From the NCBI GenBank assembly GCA_009869945.1, contig WIXG01000339.1:19334-83333 (forward strand): 64,000 nucleotides of DNA, given 5' to 3'. This document shows positions 9,801 to 21,631 of the stretch, piece after piece. This DNA comes from Mesaphorura yosii. Its lineage: Eukaryota; Arthropoda; Collembola; Poduromorpha; Tullbergiidae. The notes under the pieces were generated by a model. It searched no databases, was not told the DNA's origin, and worked only from the letters and a program-made list of their open reading frames with translations. Position 1 is the first letter of the stretch. Every line of letters starts with the position of its first letter. The translations under genes and the position numbers were made by a program.

Positions 9801-11359
9801 AGAGTTCCGTGTCCATGGGCGACTGCATAAAGAATATTTTATTAGAGTGGCCACTCACCGGGGGATCCTGCAGGCCCTGTAGCTAGTAGCAAGTGGTACT
9901 CATCTTCTTCAAGGTTGAAATCCTTCCCGTTCTCTATTGATACCTGGGGGTTCCGGACGTACTCACAAAGCAGAAACCCATCCTCGTATTTGGAACTGGG
10001 GGAGGTGAACGCCGGCTGCGTGTGTGCAAGAAAGGTTGCCATGATGAAAACCCTGACACCCTCCATTAATTTGAAACTCACCTCCGCCCCCTGAAGAGTG
10101 TGGCCCCTCGAGTAGAATGAGTACAAACGAACTTGCCCATTCGAGTTGAGGAGGCAGGCCACGATGGAGCTGTCGGACTGTTTATACATTTTATGGGGGT
10201 TGTATGGGGGGGGGGGAGAGGGCCACTACAGTGCAGCATTGCAATTTTTTTATTCGCTCTGCATACATGGTAAATTGTACTGCAGCCGCTACAGTGTTCG
10301 TTGCCATGGAAACCGTGAAGGGCTCTATTACCCCGGTACACGTTAGTTTCTCTCTTCTTTTTAAACATCGCGCCCCACCCAGCTTAAAAATATCGCGCCA
10401 TTTTTCTAAACTCACCATCTTATCATCAAAGCTCAACCCCTGCGCTATGTAGCCTTGTCCATCTTCTAATCGTCCCCCAATCTGGAACACGTGGTCTGAT
10501 CCCCGCTTTTGAAAGGTTGTGAATAGTTCACAAGACTGAGATGAGATGCACCCGGAGGGGAGGCCGAAGCAGCCCTTTGTACTTCCGCAGCCTTCATAAT
10601 ATTCTGCGGATTTGGAGGCGGCGGCGGGGGAGGGGGCTTTCTGTGAAGGGGGTAGCTGCTGTGGGGGGGGGGGAGAAATTGAGGTGGAATTAGACTTCGC
10701 CAAAGTACAAATAAAGAGGGGAATTGCAAGGCACCCACCTGTTCCCCCTGCGGAACGGCCGCTGCATCTCCACCTTTGACTCTTATCAAGGGGGAGGGCT
10801 GGCGGATCCAGAAGGTGGAGTAGTCGCGGACGATGGAGACACTGCGGGTAGAGAAAGAGGGAGCATTTTTAGAAAAATCGTCTAAAAACAGCGACAAAGT
10901 CCCCACAACTTACAGCACGACGTACTCCCCTCCTACTGCTGGGGCCACCCACTCAAATTGAACTTCTGACTTTTTTTCTCCCGATTTGTGGGTCACCCCA
11001 CTACCAATCCTCTTATGGCATCTTAGCAGTTGGGATTTGTCGTCTTGCGTTTTGAATTCCCCATACGATGATGACGTTTCCCCATATTTTCCATTCGCTG
11101 AGGATGGCTGTGCGATCGCGATGAACCCGTTGAAGTGGGAGGAGGCAGGGGATGTGATTTTAACTGTTGTTGACTCGCCTGGCTGGAGCTCCGATTTAGA
11201 AACAGTTATTGTATACGGACTCTCTGACTTTTGAGGATCCGTATTATGACCGGGTGTAAGATTAGAGCACTGGCTGGGTGGCGCGCCGAGGGAGTAGGGG
11301 GAGGTGGGGTGGAGCGATGCAAGGAGTAAGACGAGGTTGAGGAGGTGTGAGGAGGGCAT
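6865..11359 (-). CDS. FRRS1: Reeler / triple DOMON / cytochrome b561 protein (ferric-chelate reductase 1-like)
   Basis: Fourteen exons: 11359-10914, 10841-10739, 10658-10416, 10177-10082, 10015-9859, 9786-9500, 9432-9150, 9080-8782, 8523-8247, 8154-7925, 7678-7423, 7343-7225, 7147-7040, 6960-6865; together exactly 1000 codons (999 residues). Order: signal peptide, Reeler domain (about 20-170), three DOMON domains (about 205-345, 360-535, 560-728), a cytochrome b561 core (about 745-930), and a last membrane helix near the C-terminus. The b561 core keeps four histidines (E-L-H-A-S, V-H-L-S-C, K-W-H-P-V-L-G, V-H-W-S-I-G) for two hemes. Each DOMON keeps a Met (F-D-D-K-M, R-D-G-Q-M, F-D-D-K-M) and a His (E/Q-Y-H-L/F-L-L), the usual heme b ligands. 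FRRS1/SDR2 proteins move electrons across membranes and reduce ferric iron; the vertebrate form has one DOMON. Introns are mostly 66-92 bases. Confidence 0.9.
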
Positions 11360-14219
11360 GGCTAACTTGCACTGCTGGCGGTATGCTGGAAATTCTCGTA
11401 GTTGGCGGTGGCTCCCTGTAAAGAGAGTGTTACAAAAAAGATAATAAGAGGGTGTTGCTATGGAGCCTTGAATAATTTTGCGCTGCGCCCGAGACTTGAC
11501 TCAGGATTCGGTAAGAATTTGCGGGGAGCAGCAGCCGTGTTGGTTGCGGAGAGCAATGGAGAGTCTATGCAAATCGGTGATGGGGAAGGAGAGCGCACGA
11601 GAAATGAGATACGGCTCTCTCTTATAAGAATAGAATGCAAATTTGACGAGAGACGCTCCTCTCTCAAGGAAATTAGAGTGCCCAGCAGAGGTTCACTGCT
11701 CGCTGCAGGTGGGCTCACGGAGAAAAGCGGGACAGAGAGAGCGAGTGGCTGGCTGGACTCTTGACCCCGACTCTTGTATTTGTGTTTCGGGACCGGGGTT
11801 GCCATGGGAAAGACCCGAGCAGCACAACAACCACTTATGAGTAAATAAACATCACTCTCGAGCCGACGCACGAGTAACTTGACGCCTTGCACGCAAAATG
11901 TCAATGGCCAATTATGAGCCAGGCTAAATGCTAAATGGGGATCATCGAAACTCCTTCAGTCAAGAGACCGGTCGATCGGCAAGAATTGTTCGCGCATGAT
12001 GAATCCCTCCAGTGCCCCCGGCCGTAAACCAATCCTAAGCCGTGTCGGTCTTTTACCGCCCCCTCAACTCCTGGATAAGTTTATCCAGAAAAAGCTAACG
12101 AGCACTCGCATTGCAGATAGCGCGCGCGCGCGCAAATGATCGCATGGCGTGTCGCCCCACTTCCAATGCAATCGAAATCTTCGAGTCGTGAAATGATTAT
12201 GTCAATAGAATGCCTCAAAATGTGTGTTTGTCTCAAATGAGTGTATGACGTGCGCGTGCGCTGAGCAGATTCCGAGAATTTGTTAGCATTCACCCACGCA
12301 ATCACGACTCGATCGCGACCAGCATACAAATTTTACATGTTTTCGTGGCAACAACTGCCCATTTAAAAGACTGCGACCATTTGCATTGACAACGAATGCA
12401 AATTACAAATGCTACTGCAGAAGTAATTGCAACTGTACACAAAAAAACACTGCGGCCGCGAATGAGCGAAATTACTCAGAAAAACTGTGAGTCAATTTTT
12501 TTCAATGAAACTCTGCTGTTTTTCTACTCGTTTTTCTTACAAAGCGCGAAGCTTCTTGTGTTCAAGGTCGCCTCTCACAGTGCGACGAGAGTTTGTGTAA
12601 TTTTTGAGGTGGCTGAAGCGGCCTTCGCGCATGGGTGGCGGTTGACGGTGGGGGCCGTGTCCTTATAATAAAAAGGCGAAGGGCTCGCCCCTGAAACGCT
12701 CTCCCCAGAGTGCCCCCTAATTGCATGTGAGTCTCTGTTTGGGAGGAGAGCCTTACCTTCTCCGAGTGAGGCCAAACGCTCACTGGGTGATGGCGGTTCA
12801 GCTATCGGCGGGTTCACTGCTCGAGTTAAGCCTGAGCCAATCGAGGGTTTCCCGGAATTCCTCTCTGCAAGTGCACAAAGTACTCTTAAAATAACTTCTG
12901 GTACAAAACGAAAGAGACACGAGCTGAGGAAATACTCGCTGCTACACTGGCTGCTGTTGAATCGAGACTGAGCTGAGATTGTGTGTGTGTGCGTGGAATT
13001 CACAGCAGCAGATCCGCCTCAGGGAATACGTTGCAGTTGCAAAATAGACAACTGTTATGACCACCACACTTGTTAAAGAGCGCAGTAAAATTGAGCGTAT
13101 GAGCACATGCAAGTTTACGATCGTACATCGCTGCTGGGCGCAGTTTCTAATTCAAGCCATTGTTTCAGTTGGAGGATTGCGTAAACGACGGCGTCGGTGA
13201 CTGATGATTTAAAGGTAGGGTAAATTAGCGAGCTGATAAGCTGATGTTATTTATCGCAGCAGTCACAGCTGGTTGATAAGCACTGCATTCCATAGACTCA
13301 CGACTCGGCATACGCTCACGACTCTACACACGCGACCGACCCGTGCCCCTCCGATGATGAGCTCAGCCCGAAGTTTAGGAGGAATTCCCGCGATGAGCTG
13401 GACGGAGTTTGGGTGATATCATCGGAGCCAATTCTCGACTCTGACACACGGTACAAAGCCCAAGTCCTCGGTTTTCTCTCGGTTCTGGTCTGCCGGTGTT
13501 GTCAATCTAGTCAGACCAGTGACCAATGGCTACTGGCTGTAATTGGTTATAACCACTCAATGGTGGCCAAAATGAAAAATTATTAAATTCGCAAGATTTT
13601 TGACAACACTGACGAGAGAGGAGCAGCGGAGCTGGTTACCCCGCATTCCAGATACTCACGATTGTGTACGCGACACCCCACGATGCCAGAGAGATACACA
13701 GAAATTCATAACACACACCAAAAAACTAGCAATGACACATAATCCTCTCTGAAATTGAGCGCTCAATGACTCCTTCCAACAAGGGTTCTCGAGCACGAAC
13801 CTTCTGTAGAGTCTGAGCGATAGAAGGTTGGTTGGAGTCGTCTCCGGTTTTAACAACTTCAGACTCTCGCCCCTCCGAGGAGGTCAAGGCGCGACGGCTC
13901 CCGGGGGGAAGAGAGACGAGATGTAACTCAACTGCTGTATGAGACCGAGTCACGTGCACCTCTCCGAGGAGCGAGTTTACAATCGCTGCTGCTGCTGCTC
14001 TGAACACGTCAATCCACCGTACTCTCTCAAGAGAGAATTTTCTCGCACAGTTTACAGCATTTGCTCAGTCAGCATCCTCGGCTTTTAGGAACCGTAATTA
14101 AGTCAGGTGCTCCCGGCTCGTGATTCTCCACCGCAGTCCCCCGTGAAGGATTTCACAGCCCCGTACTGTACTCGCCGGCAGTCCACTCGACTTGCAAAAA
14201 CACACGTAGTAAAAATAAA
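11360..14219. other. Intergenic region between FRRS1-like and GANAB-subunit genes
   Basis: The two flanking genes are divergent, so both promoters should lie here. No coding exon was supported; several open stretches in several frames lack conserved content. A pure GC dinucleotide run sits at 12120-12133. Confidence 0.5.
12120..12133. repeat. (GC)7 microsatellite
   Basis: Fourteen bases of alternating G and C, flanked by GATA on the left and AAATGATCGC on the right. Such runs can adopt Z-DNA, but no function is claimed. Confidence 0.9.
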
Positions 14220-16102
14220 ATGCCCGGATCTTCGCCAAAGGAGCCGCCATCGGGCCACCATCAAACTCTGTACCTCTACCTTACACTCACCCTAGTTTTA
14301 TTACTGACCAACGTGCCCACCTCGGCTATCAATTCTTTCACGCCGAGGGGTGTTCCGCTATCGAGTGAGTCGAGTACAAACGTATTACATTTCGAGTACT
14401 TCAATGGAACCCTTCTTTTAAATCCACGCAGGAGCCGCCCTATACGACCCTCAGAAGGACTTTAGCTGCCTCGACGGGTCTAAACTCATCCCCTTCTCTT
14501 TCGTGAATGATGGTGAGTACTGCAGCTCCTCTTGATATCATGTGGGATGACCATCCCTCTTCTCTAAACAGACTACTGCGACTGCAAAGACGGCTCTGAC
14601 GAGCCAGGAACCTCTGCCTGCAACAAAGGTTCATTTTACTGCTTGAATGCGGGGCATGTCTCTGCATATTTGAGGTCTTCCAAAGTGGGGGATGGGGTGT
14701 GTGGTGAGTTGGTTACTTGAATATTAGATCATTAGAGTCTCGACTAATTCCCTACTCTTATGAGCAGACTGCTGCGACGGCTCCGACGAATTAACCGCCT
14801 GCCCCAACACCTGCGCCTCCCTCGGCCGGGCCGCACGTGAAGAAAATGAAAGACTAGAGAAGCTATCAAGGGAGGGCTACCAAAAGCGGTTAGAATTGAG
14901 CAAGGTGGGGAAGGAGCTAAGAAAAGAAAAAGAGAATGAAAAGGATAGATTGGAGGAAGAGCGCCAGAGAGCTGAGGTTGTTAAAGTAGAAAAGGGGCAA
15001 TTAAAAGAGTTAGCAGAGGCCCCTGAGAAAGCAGCTCTTGATAAATATGAGGAGTTGGAAAAGGAGAAGAGGAGGTTAGAAGAGGAGGAGGCGAGCGCAA
15101 AGAGCGATAATGACGCCACAAAGTTGTTCAACATGCTGGACTCCAACCAGGATGGACTATTAACAATAGAAGAGTTAAAAACCCGCTCGACATTCGATAA
15201 GGATAAAGATGGGCAAGTGACCGAGGAGGAGGCAATGTTCTTCCTTAACATGGAGACGGAGATGGGGAGAGAAGAGTGGGTTAAAGTAGGCTACTCGATA
15301 GCGAAGCCGTTCTTCTTGCTGGAGGAGGGGGCGTTCCAACCGCCAGACTCAGACCGGGAAGAAGAGCACCACGAAGACCACAATGAAGAAGAGCAACACC
15401 AGTACGAGGACGACGAGGCGGATGACCTGCAGGAGCAACGGGAGTTTAGTGAGGATGAAGGCGTTGATGCGTCCAACGAGCAGGAAGAGCCGCCACCTTC
15501 TCCGTCCCAGCCACCGGAAGAAAAGTACGACGAGGCGACGAGGTTCCTCATATCAGAGGCGGACCACGCCCGTAGTGAATACAATGAGGCCGATCGAGTA
15601 CTAAGGGAAGTGGTACAGAAGCTACAAGATTTAAATGACCTATTAAACCTGGACTTTGGTGATGACGAACGATTCGCTTCGATGCACGGGCAGTGCTATG
15701 ATTTTGAGGATAGGGAGTACGTGTACAGCCTCTGTCCTTTCAAAGAGGTGAGTGGATTTTGGCTTGAAACTGGGGAATGATGGAAAGATGAAAACCTATT
15801 CTCTAATTTCGCAGGCCACCCAACGTGGTAAGTCAGGAGGCTCCCACGTCAATTTAGGAAAGTGGGGTGAGTGGTCAGGCTCTGAAAATAAGCACTCGGA
15901 GATGCTCTACAATAACGGGCAAGGGTGTTGGAACGGACCGGCCCGCTCTGCACGAGTAAAATTAAGCTGTGGTCTAGAAAATAAGGTAACATCAGTTAGT
16001 GAGCCAAGTAGGTGTGAGTACCACATGGAGTTTGAGAGCCCGACGGCGTGTGATAAATTGGATTTAAAGGGGGAAGGAGCGCAGGGGCATGACGAGTTGT
16101 GA
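14220..16102 (+). CDS. PRKCSH: Glucosidase 2 subunit beta (PRKCSH/80K-H)
   Basis: Five exons (14220-14364, 14432-14512, 14572-14703, 14768-15747, 15815-16102) give 541 residues, close to the family's usual ~530. The protein is the non-catalytic subunit of ER glucosidase II: it retains the alpha subunit in the ER and presents N-glycans for glucose trimming in the calnexin cycle. Order: hydrophobic signal (residues ~20-38), two Cys-rich LDL-receptor-A-like repeats ([10 protein letters not shown] and D-C-C-D-G-S-D-E), a charged coiled coil (~145-215), two EF-hand loops (D-S-N-Q-D-G-L-L and D-K-D-K-D-G-Q-V, ~238-270), an acidic stretch (~315-364), and an MRH lectin domain (~427-530). The C-terminus is H-D-E-L, the ER retrieval signal. 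An AATAAA lies at 16130-16135. Confidence 0.96.
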
Positions 16103-16129
16103 TTGAATGTCAGTTGAATTATGATGTGA

Positions 16130-16135
16130 AATAAA
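16130..16135 (+). terminator. Polyadenylation signal of PRKCSH
   Basis: Canonical AATAAA 28 bases after the stop codon of the glucosidase II beta gene. Confidence 0.7.
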
Positions 16136-16834
16136 TTACTTGAAGCTTGTCTTGAGAAAATTTCCTTTTATTTTCATGGAGTCTCTTGTGTATGTCGGTC
16201 ACTACCTTAATAAAAGAAACAATCATCGCGCGCTCGCGGGGGGAATGTCTTGCAAATTGTACGACGCTCTCTCGCAAGGGGGCTCCGTAATTTACATATA
16301 CGTGACTCATTAAGGGAGTGGGGAACGCGGGGGCGGGGGCTGCTCCACTCTTCCATTCCCGCTGTTGTCGTGGTGAAGGTCTGTCTCACCTCTTTTTCAT
16401 TAAAAGGGATTGGCGCGAAATTGGTCTCCAGCTCAGGAATGGAGGCTTCCACTCTCAACTCTGGCAACACTTTCAAACTCCTCGTGGGAGACACACCTCA
16501 AGTCAGCCTTAACAATAACATTTAACCTTAAGCATATACGACGATCATATACACTTGGTGTATAGCGTACAATTAAAGGGAGGGGTACAGCAAGTGAAAG
16601 AAGAAGTGGCGGCTGAATTTTCGAAAATTTAGGAGAGCGGAAACACACGTGTCTTCCCGTACTCTAGAAACGGGGGGTGTACGAGGGGGGTCTTTAAAAC
16701 AGACACACTCTTAACGTCATAATCAACTCGCGCTCTCATCTTAGAAAAGACGAGTTAACCTTAAATTTTATACTTACATATGTTTAAAAGTCATATACCA
16801 AAAAGAGGAGAAACACTTATTATAGAAGTCTAAA
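16136..16834. other. Gap between convergent PRKCSH and Ras genes
   Basis: The flanking genes converge here, so this should hold the Ras 3' UTR. No coding exon, RNA gene or repeat could be supported. Confidence 0.5.
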
Positions 16835-17764
16835 TTACAGAATCGCACACTTCCACCTCCCAGGTCTTCCGCTCCCAGGTTTCTTCCGCTCTTTCCTCTT
16901 CTCCTTCTGTCAAACAAGTCATCAGCAGTCAGCATTGCCTAAAATCACAAGTTCTAAAAAAAAACCACTCACATCCTTCCGTATCTCTCTCACTAGCGTA
17001 TAGAAAGCCTCATCCACTCCCATCCTGGTTTTAGCGCTCGTCTCCACAAAGGGGATTCCGCACTGCTTGGCTACCTCACGAGCTTCCGACATGCGTACGG
17101 TTCGGGTTTGGAGGTCGCATTTGTTGCCGACCACTGTGCAGAGTGTAGGGAAGGGCAATTAAGGGCACGTTCAGTATAGTCTGTATTATAGTGTATGGGC
17201 ACTCACAAACCATCGGCACATCATCTGCATCCTTCACCCTCTTTATCTGTTCCCGGTACATGGAGATGTCCTCGAAGGACTTGCTATTGTTGACTGCGAA
17301 CACGAGGAGGAACCCTTCCCCAGTCCGCATGTACTGGTCGCGCATGGCGCTGGATTGAGAAGATTATTTTATAGTTAAGGGGGTTGAGCTGGTTGATGAA
17401 AGTCTTGTAGTAAATACCTGTACTCCTCCTGCCCGGCCGTATCGAGTATGTCTAGTAGGCAAGTCTCCCCGTCAATGACGACCTGCTTCCTGTATGAGTC
17501 CTCTATCGTGGGGTCGTACTCGTCGACGAAACTGTTGTGGGAGAATATGGAAAATGAGCACTCCAACATCAAAGGGGAAAAGGACTCAAGATGGTACTTA
17601 CTGGTTCTGGATGAGCTGAATGGTCAAGGCACTCTTGCCAACTCCACCAGCTGTGGAATTGAGAGAGAATTGAGTTTAGAACCAGTGAATCTTGTACAAT
17701 ACCAACAATACCAAGGGCCAAACTGTAACTCACCCCCGACGACCACGAGCTTGTATTCCGTCAT
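16835..17764 (-). CDS. Ras85D: Ras small GTPase (Ras85D/KRAS type)
   Basis: Six exons (17764-17734, 17650-17602, 17531-17418, 17349-17207, 17133-16973, 16906-16835) total 190 codons, giving 189 residues as in other classical Ras proteins. It is the membrane-bound GTP switch downstream of receptor tyrosine kinases, acting on Raf and PI3-kinase. The start [17 protein letters not shown] has wild-type Gly12 and Gly13; switch I contains Y-D-P-T-I-E-D-S-Y, switch II contains D-T-A-G-Q-E-E-Y-S with Gln61, and N-K-C-D and E-T-S-A-K complete the guanine pocket. The hypervariable tail is rich in Lys/Arg, then C-A-I-L. The final Leu of this CAAX box suggests geranylgeranylation. R-Ras or Rap are less likely given the N-terminus and length. 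Confidence 0.96.
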
Positions 17765-19194
17765 GGTGCGTGCTTGTGGTGTGCTCCTCCAAAGAAAATG
17801 GGGGAAATTCGCCCTTTAAAAGGGGGCCGACGGTGCGGGGACCTCTCGAAAAGTCACAATCTAAACAAATGTTGGCTGGTAGCTGCAGAGATCACTCAAA
17901 GTCCACGAATTGGACACTGATTTCAAACTCTAGTCCACTGGGGCACAGCACACTTTTCACTACTTTCAAAATAAAGTCGGATGGCAGCTCCTTTTTTGCA
18001 AGTACCGCCAGAAAGTGACCGTCGATCGCCGTAAATTACCCAACAGTAAATAACTCGCAAAGTATCGTCACCGACGATGCACTTTGCACCTCTTGCACTA
18101 CGTAATTAACTGATCGTTGGAGAGCTCGTGCTGCTACAGCTACTCGCTCGATCGGAGATCAGCGACGATGAAACGAGCAAGATCGCGCTGATCGTACCCC
18201 GTAGCCTCGTACCCAATGAACTCGATCGAGTACAGCGAGTACGGGAGATCGAGAATCGATGTCCACAACACTCCCTACTGCTGCTGGCCACTCGCTACCA
18301 CTACGCACTCGAAATCGAGTTTCAGTTTAATAGAGAATGCTGGCTGGCTGATCCATCTCTTCAATTGGTCACCTGTGCTCTTCTGCTACTCTGCCACACC
18401 GTCGACCGATCGCACCTGGACCAGGAGTGTTATGCAACCGCTGATGCTGGGCGCAAGTCGTCTCGCAGTCTACAACGGTCTGATCTCTTTAGTAGACAAA
18501 ATCAAGAAGTCTAATCGACGGCCCGTGTTTAATTAAAACTCGTCGTACCCTCACAGAAAACAAACCCTTTTTTATTACGGTAGACACCTCGGAGGAGAGT
18601 TTCTCTGTGGATCTGTGCACGGTTTTTGAGGACGGCATAGCCCCACTACTTGGTAGTCCTTTCCCGTGCAATTCACATAGTAGGAGCAGCAGCAGTGGAG
18701 AGTGTCATCATGCGAGAGCAGAGAGCTGCTTGTTGCTTCCACCGTGCCCAGCGCACGATCATCATTTGAGAGAGCATCGCATCGGAGGAAGATGTACAGT
18801 CGGCTGGCTGCCATTCCACCTCGCTTAGCTGGTGTAGAGTCTCTGCTGCTGCTGCGCCTGTGCTCGTACGCAATCGGAGAGATCTCGGCTGCTGTACTCG
18901 GGTGACTCTTGTCTCTGTGTAGTAGTACTGCCACACTCCGCTGGCTGGCCGTGTGTCTCTTCCCCGGTGGTCTCTCGTCGTCGGAACGGTGGTCATTCAG
19001 AGAGATTGGAATCGCAGCGTGCGCGGATGTCGATCACCCTCCACTCCATCTTGCCCTCGAGAAGTGTCCAAGCGCTGCGCTGAATCTCTGAGATAATTTG
19101 GTCAAAAACAGTGCACGTCAGCACAAAGAATCCGATTTATTCCTGAATAATTTCACCGCCCACCCCCCCAGTAAATCTATACACACAATGGAGG
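17765..19194. other. Upstream region of Ras and 3' flank of ABCG gene
   Basis: Holds the Ras promoter and leader and, at the right, the 3' UTR of the ABCG gene, with a minus-strand AATAAA (TTTATT at 19136-19141, 54 bases past the stop). Open stretches such as 18128-18514 (plus) have no recognisable domain and several are open in multiple frames, as expected for GC-rich leader DNA. Confidence 0.45.
19136..19141 (-). terminator. Polyadenylation signal of ABCG gene
   Basis: TTTATT on the plus strand, AATAAA on the gene strand, 54 bases downstream of the stop codon. Confidence 0.6.
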
Positions 19195-21631
19195 CTACTC
19201 CCTGAACTTGGTCTTAACCAGGCCAGGGGTTGGAATCAATAAAAGTAGCAAATTCAACAACACCGCACCTAATAGAAAAACGTAGACAAGTCCAAAATTC
19301 ATATAAATACCCAAATCGTTCTTCTCCTCATAACCGCTCCCATCGTAGTACCTCTCCTGCAAATAGTGACTCCCATTTGTGTACCTGCACCCATCTATCC
19401 ATGAGTCAAGCTCTATGGAGCAGGGGCGGCCAGAGGGCAACCTTGCTGACCCGCTCAATTTATCGTTAAAAGTGGAATAAAACTGCTCATTCAAGAACAA
19501 ACCTGCGTAGCGGACCTGCATTATAAAAGTGGTGTAGTAGAGCCACTCTGGTAGGGCTCGGAGAGAGCGGAGCGTCCCCGAACTGCAGGTGATTAGCAAA
19601 GAGTGGAGGGCACTTAATAGGCTTGCTACAAGTATTCTGTTCTTTAGAAAGAGCATAACTGTAACTGTTAACTGCTGTGAGGTGGTGTAACACGCGAATA
19701 TGATACTGTAGATTAGCAGCCACTCGGAGTGGGATTTGAGGGGGGTGCACCTGCAGTTGGATATAAAAGAGGGTTAGAAACCCGGGTTTCCCCTTTGATA
19801 AAGTGGCGATTGGGCACTCACTCAAACACAATCCGACTCGCAATGAGGCAGGATACGAGGTTATACGGCAATGAGGCCAGCGTGTAGGATATTAAAAACA
19901 CCGGTCCCCCGTATAATCCATCTCTAGACTCTTGGTAGTAGGTGGTGCGGTGGGGGGCGACTGCATGGAATTTTTAAACGCAAATTACTTATGCGGACAT
20001 GGTAAAGGCGGAGTGCGGGAGAATATAAATGACTCACAAGTATAAACAGTGCTCCAAACCGCCCCGAAATAAGTCGTACATATAGTATTCAGTACAAGCC
20101 CATTGAGAGTGTAGTAGCTATGCTGATACTTGGATCCAGCACCGAAATAAAACACCCACAGTACAAACATGAGGATTGGTAGGAGTAATAAATTGAAGAA
20201 GATGTTGAAAACGGCGGTCCAGGTAAAACTGAAGGTTGTCGAGTAGTTTCTCCTGCGAGAAAAAATGATTCATAGGGGTTTTTCAAATTCTCCCGCCGAC
20301 GGCTTCATGTTCATATAAATTATATAGGAGCTATAAATGACTCACATCACCAGCGCCCCCATAACACTCAACGTGCTAGGTTTTCCAAGTGCGTGCAGCG
20401 GTGTGGAGGAGCCCACTCGCACCGACCCACCCTCCACCATTCCAGTACGGAAGGAGCCCCCCTCCAATCTAAACTTCTCAACCAAGAGTCCAACCTGATT
20501 ACTCGACTCTATAAAGCGCTCGTGTGAGCGGCGGTCGACGGTGGCGAGGCAGACTATATAGAAATACAAGGTGATATTAGACAACTATATGTATAAGTAA
20601 AGTGCATAAAAACTCACGGTAGTACATCAGAGGATTCTCAACCTCCGGACAGGGAAAGCCTATAGCCCTATAGTACTCCAACATAACCCTCGTATTCCCA
20701 GTATAAACAACATCACCCAAACAAAGATAGGTCACCCTATCCAGAAAGGGGAATATGTCCGAGCGGGGTTTCTCCATAGTCAATATTACTAATCGGCCGT
20801 ACTTCTTAGCGTAGTTACTCAGTATAGATATTATAAAATAGGTGTTGAGTGGGTCTAGATTCCATGTGGGTTCGTCTGCTAGTAGTATAACGGGGTCCTT
20901 TATTAACTGGATGCCTATAGCCAAGCGGCGGCGTTCGCTGGGTGTTAGTGATTCTATACTTGTGGACATTGCTTGTGTGAGGGCAACGTCTGCAAGGATT
21001 TGGCGGATTCGGGCGCGGCGGAGTGATGGGGGGATATTTAAACACATGCAAGCGTTGTAGTGGAGGAGTTGGGAGACGGTGAGCCCGGTTGGTAAGTGAG
21101 AGTCGGAGGGGCCGGAGAGGTAGCTCCCGGCGGACTGTGGAGTGGAAGAGAGTGATTAGAATATTCGGTATTCAAGGCAAAATGAATTACAACTCACCTG
21201 AAACAACCTCCTGTTCAGAGTGACTCCATTCAATAGAACGTAGCCTTTGCGGGGGCCGTTAGAGCGGGAGGCGAGGGTGTCTAATAAGGCTTTCTTCCCG
21301 CTTCCTGTTCGAAACATACTAATTTTGATTGGTACTCTTGTGGGGTGTAAAGAATGGCTCACCCTTCGACCCGAGCACAGCCGCCACCTCTCCCGCGTGC
21401 ACTTCAAACGAGACGTCTTTCAATATAACACCAGAGCGGGTCGTGCCTGTCAACTGCTTGAGCCATGTGGGTGGTTCGACCTGCGATTTGGAAAATGGGA
21501 ATTTAGGGGATTTGGGCCGCGTAGGATCCCCGTAAACAAGTAAATTCCCTTACATGCCCCGTGTGGCAGAGGTTCACAACTTCAAGCACGTAGTCGCTTG
21601 GGGGACCGCCGCCGCCCATGATCGTGGACAT
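19195..21631 (-). CDS. ABC transporter subfamily G half transporter, ABCG8-like
   Basis: Eight exons (21631-21554, 21480-21363, 21304-21198, 21134-20618, 20553-20346, 20252-20038, 19960-19822, 19750-19195) give 645 residues. Layout is the reverse ABCG order: nucleotide-binding domain, linker, then six membrane helices (~340-640) with a large last extracellular loop. Walker B reads I-L-L-A-D-E-P-T. Walker A reads G-S-K-G-S-G-K-K, with Lys where Ser/Thr is normal, and the signature is S-L-T-P-S-E-R-R-R. The segment after the domain (F-P-C-P-E, then T-V-D-R-R-S) matches the G-Y-P-C-P / S-I-D-R-R-S region of ABCG8, whose Walker A is also degenerate. ABCG5/ABCG8 form an obligate dimer exporting sterols; this would be the partner with the weak ATP site. 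Its ABCG5-like partner is not in the window. White/Scarlet type is less likely. Confidence 0.88.

Noticed and set aside
12575-13003. 142-codon minus-strand frame in the FRRS1-PRKCSH gap
   Set aside because: Composition is like promoter or leader DNA, there are no conserved motifs, and it overlaps other open frames of similar quality.
14877-15251. Antisense 124-codon Ser/Leu-rich frame within PRKCSH
   Set aside because: It is the reverse image of the Glu/Lys-rich coiled coil of glucosidase II beta.
18128-18514. 128-codon plus-strand frame upstream of Ras
   Set aside because: No domain and no splice-compatible neighbours; the reverse strand is also open here.
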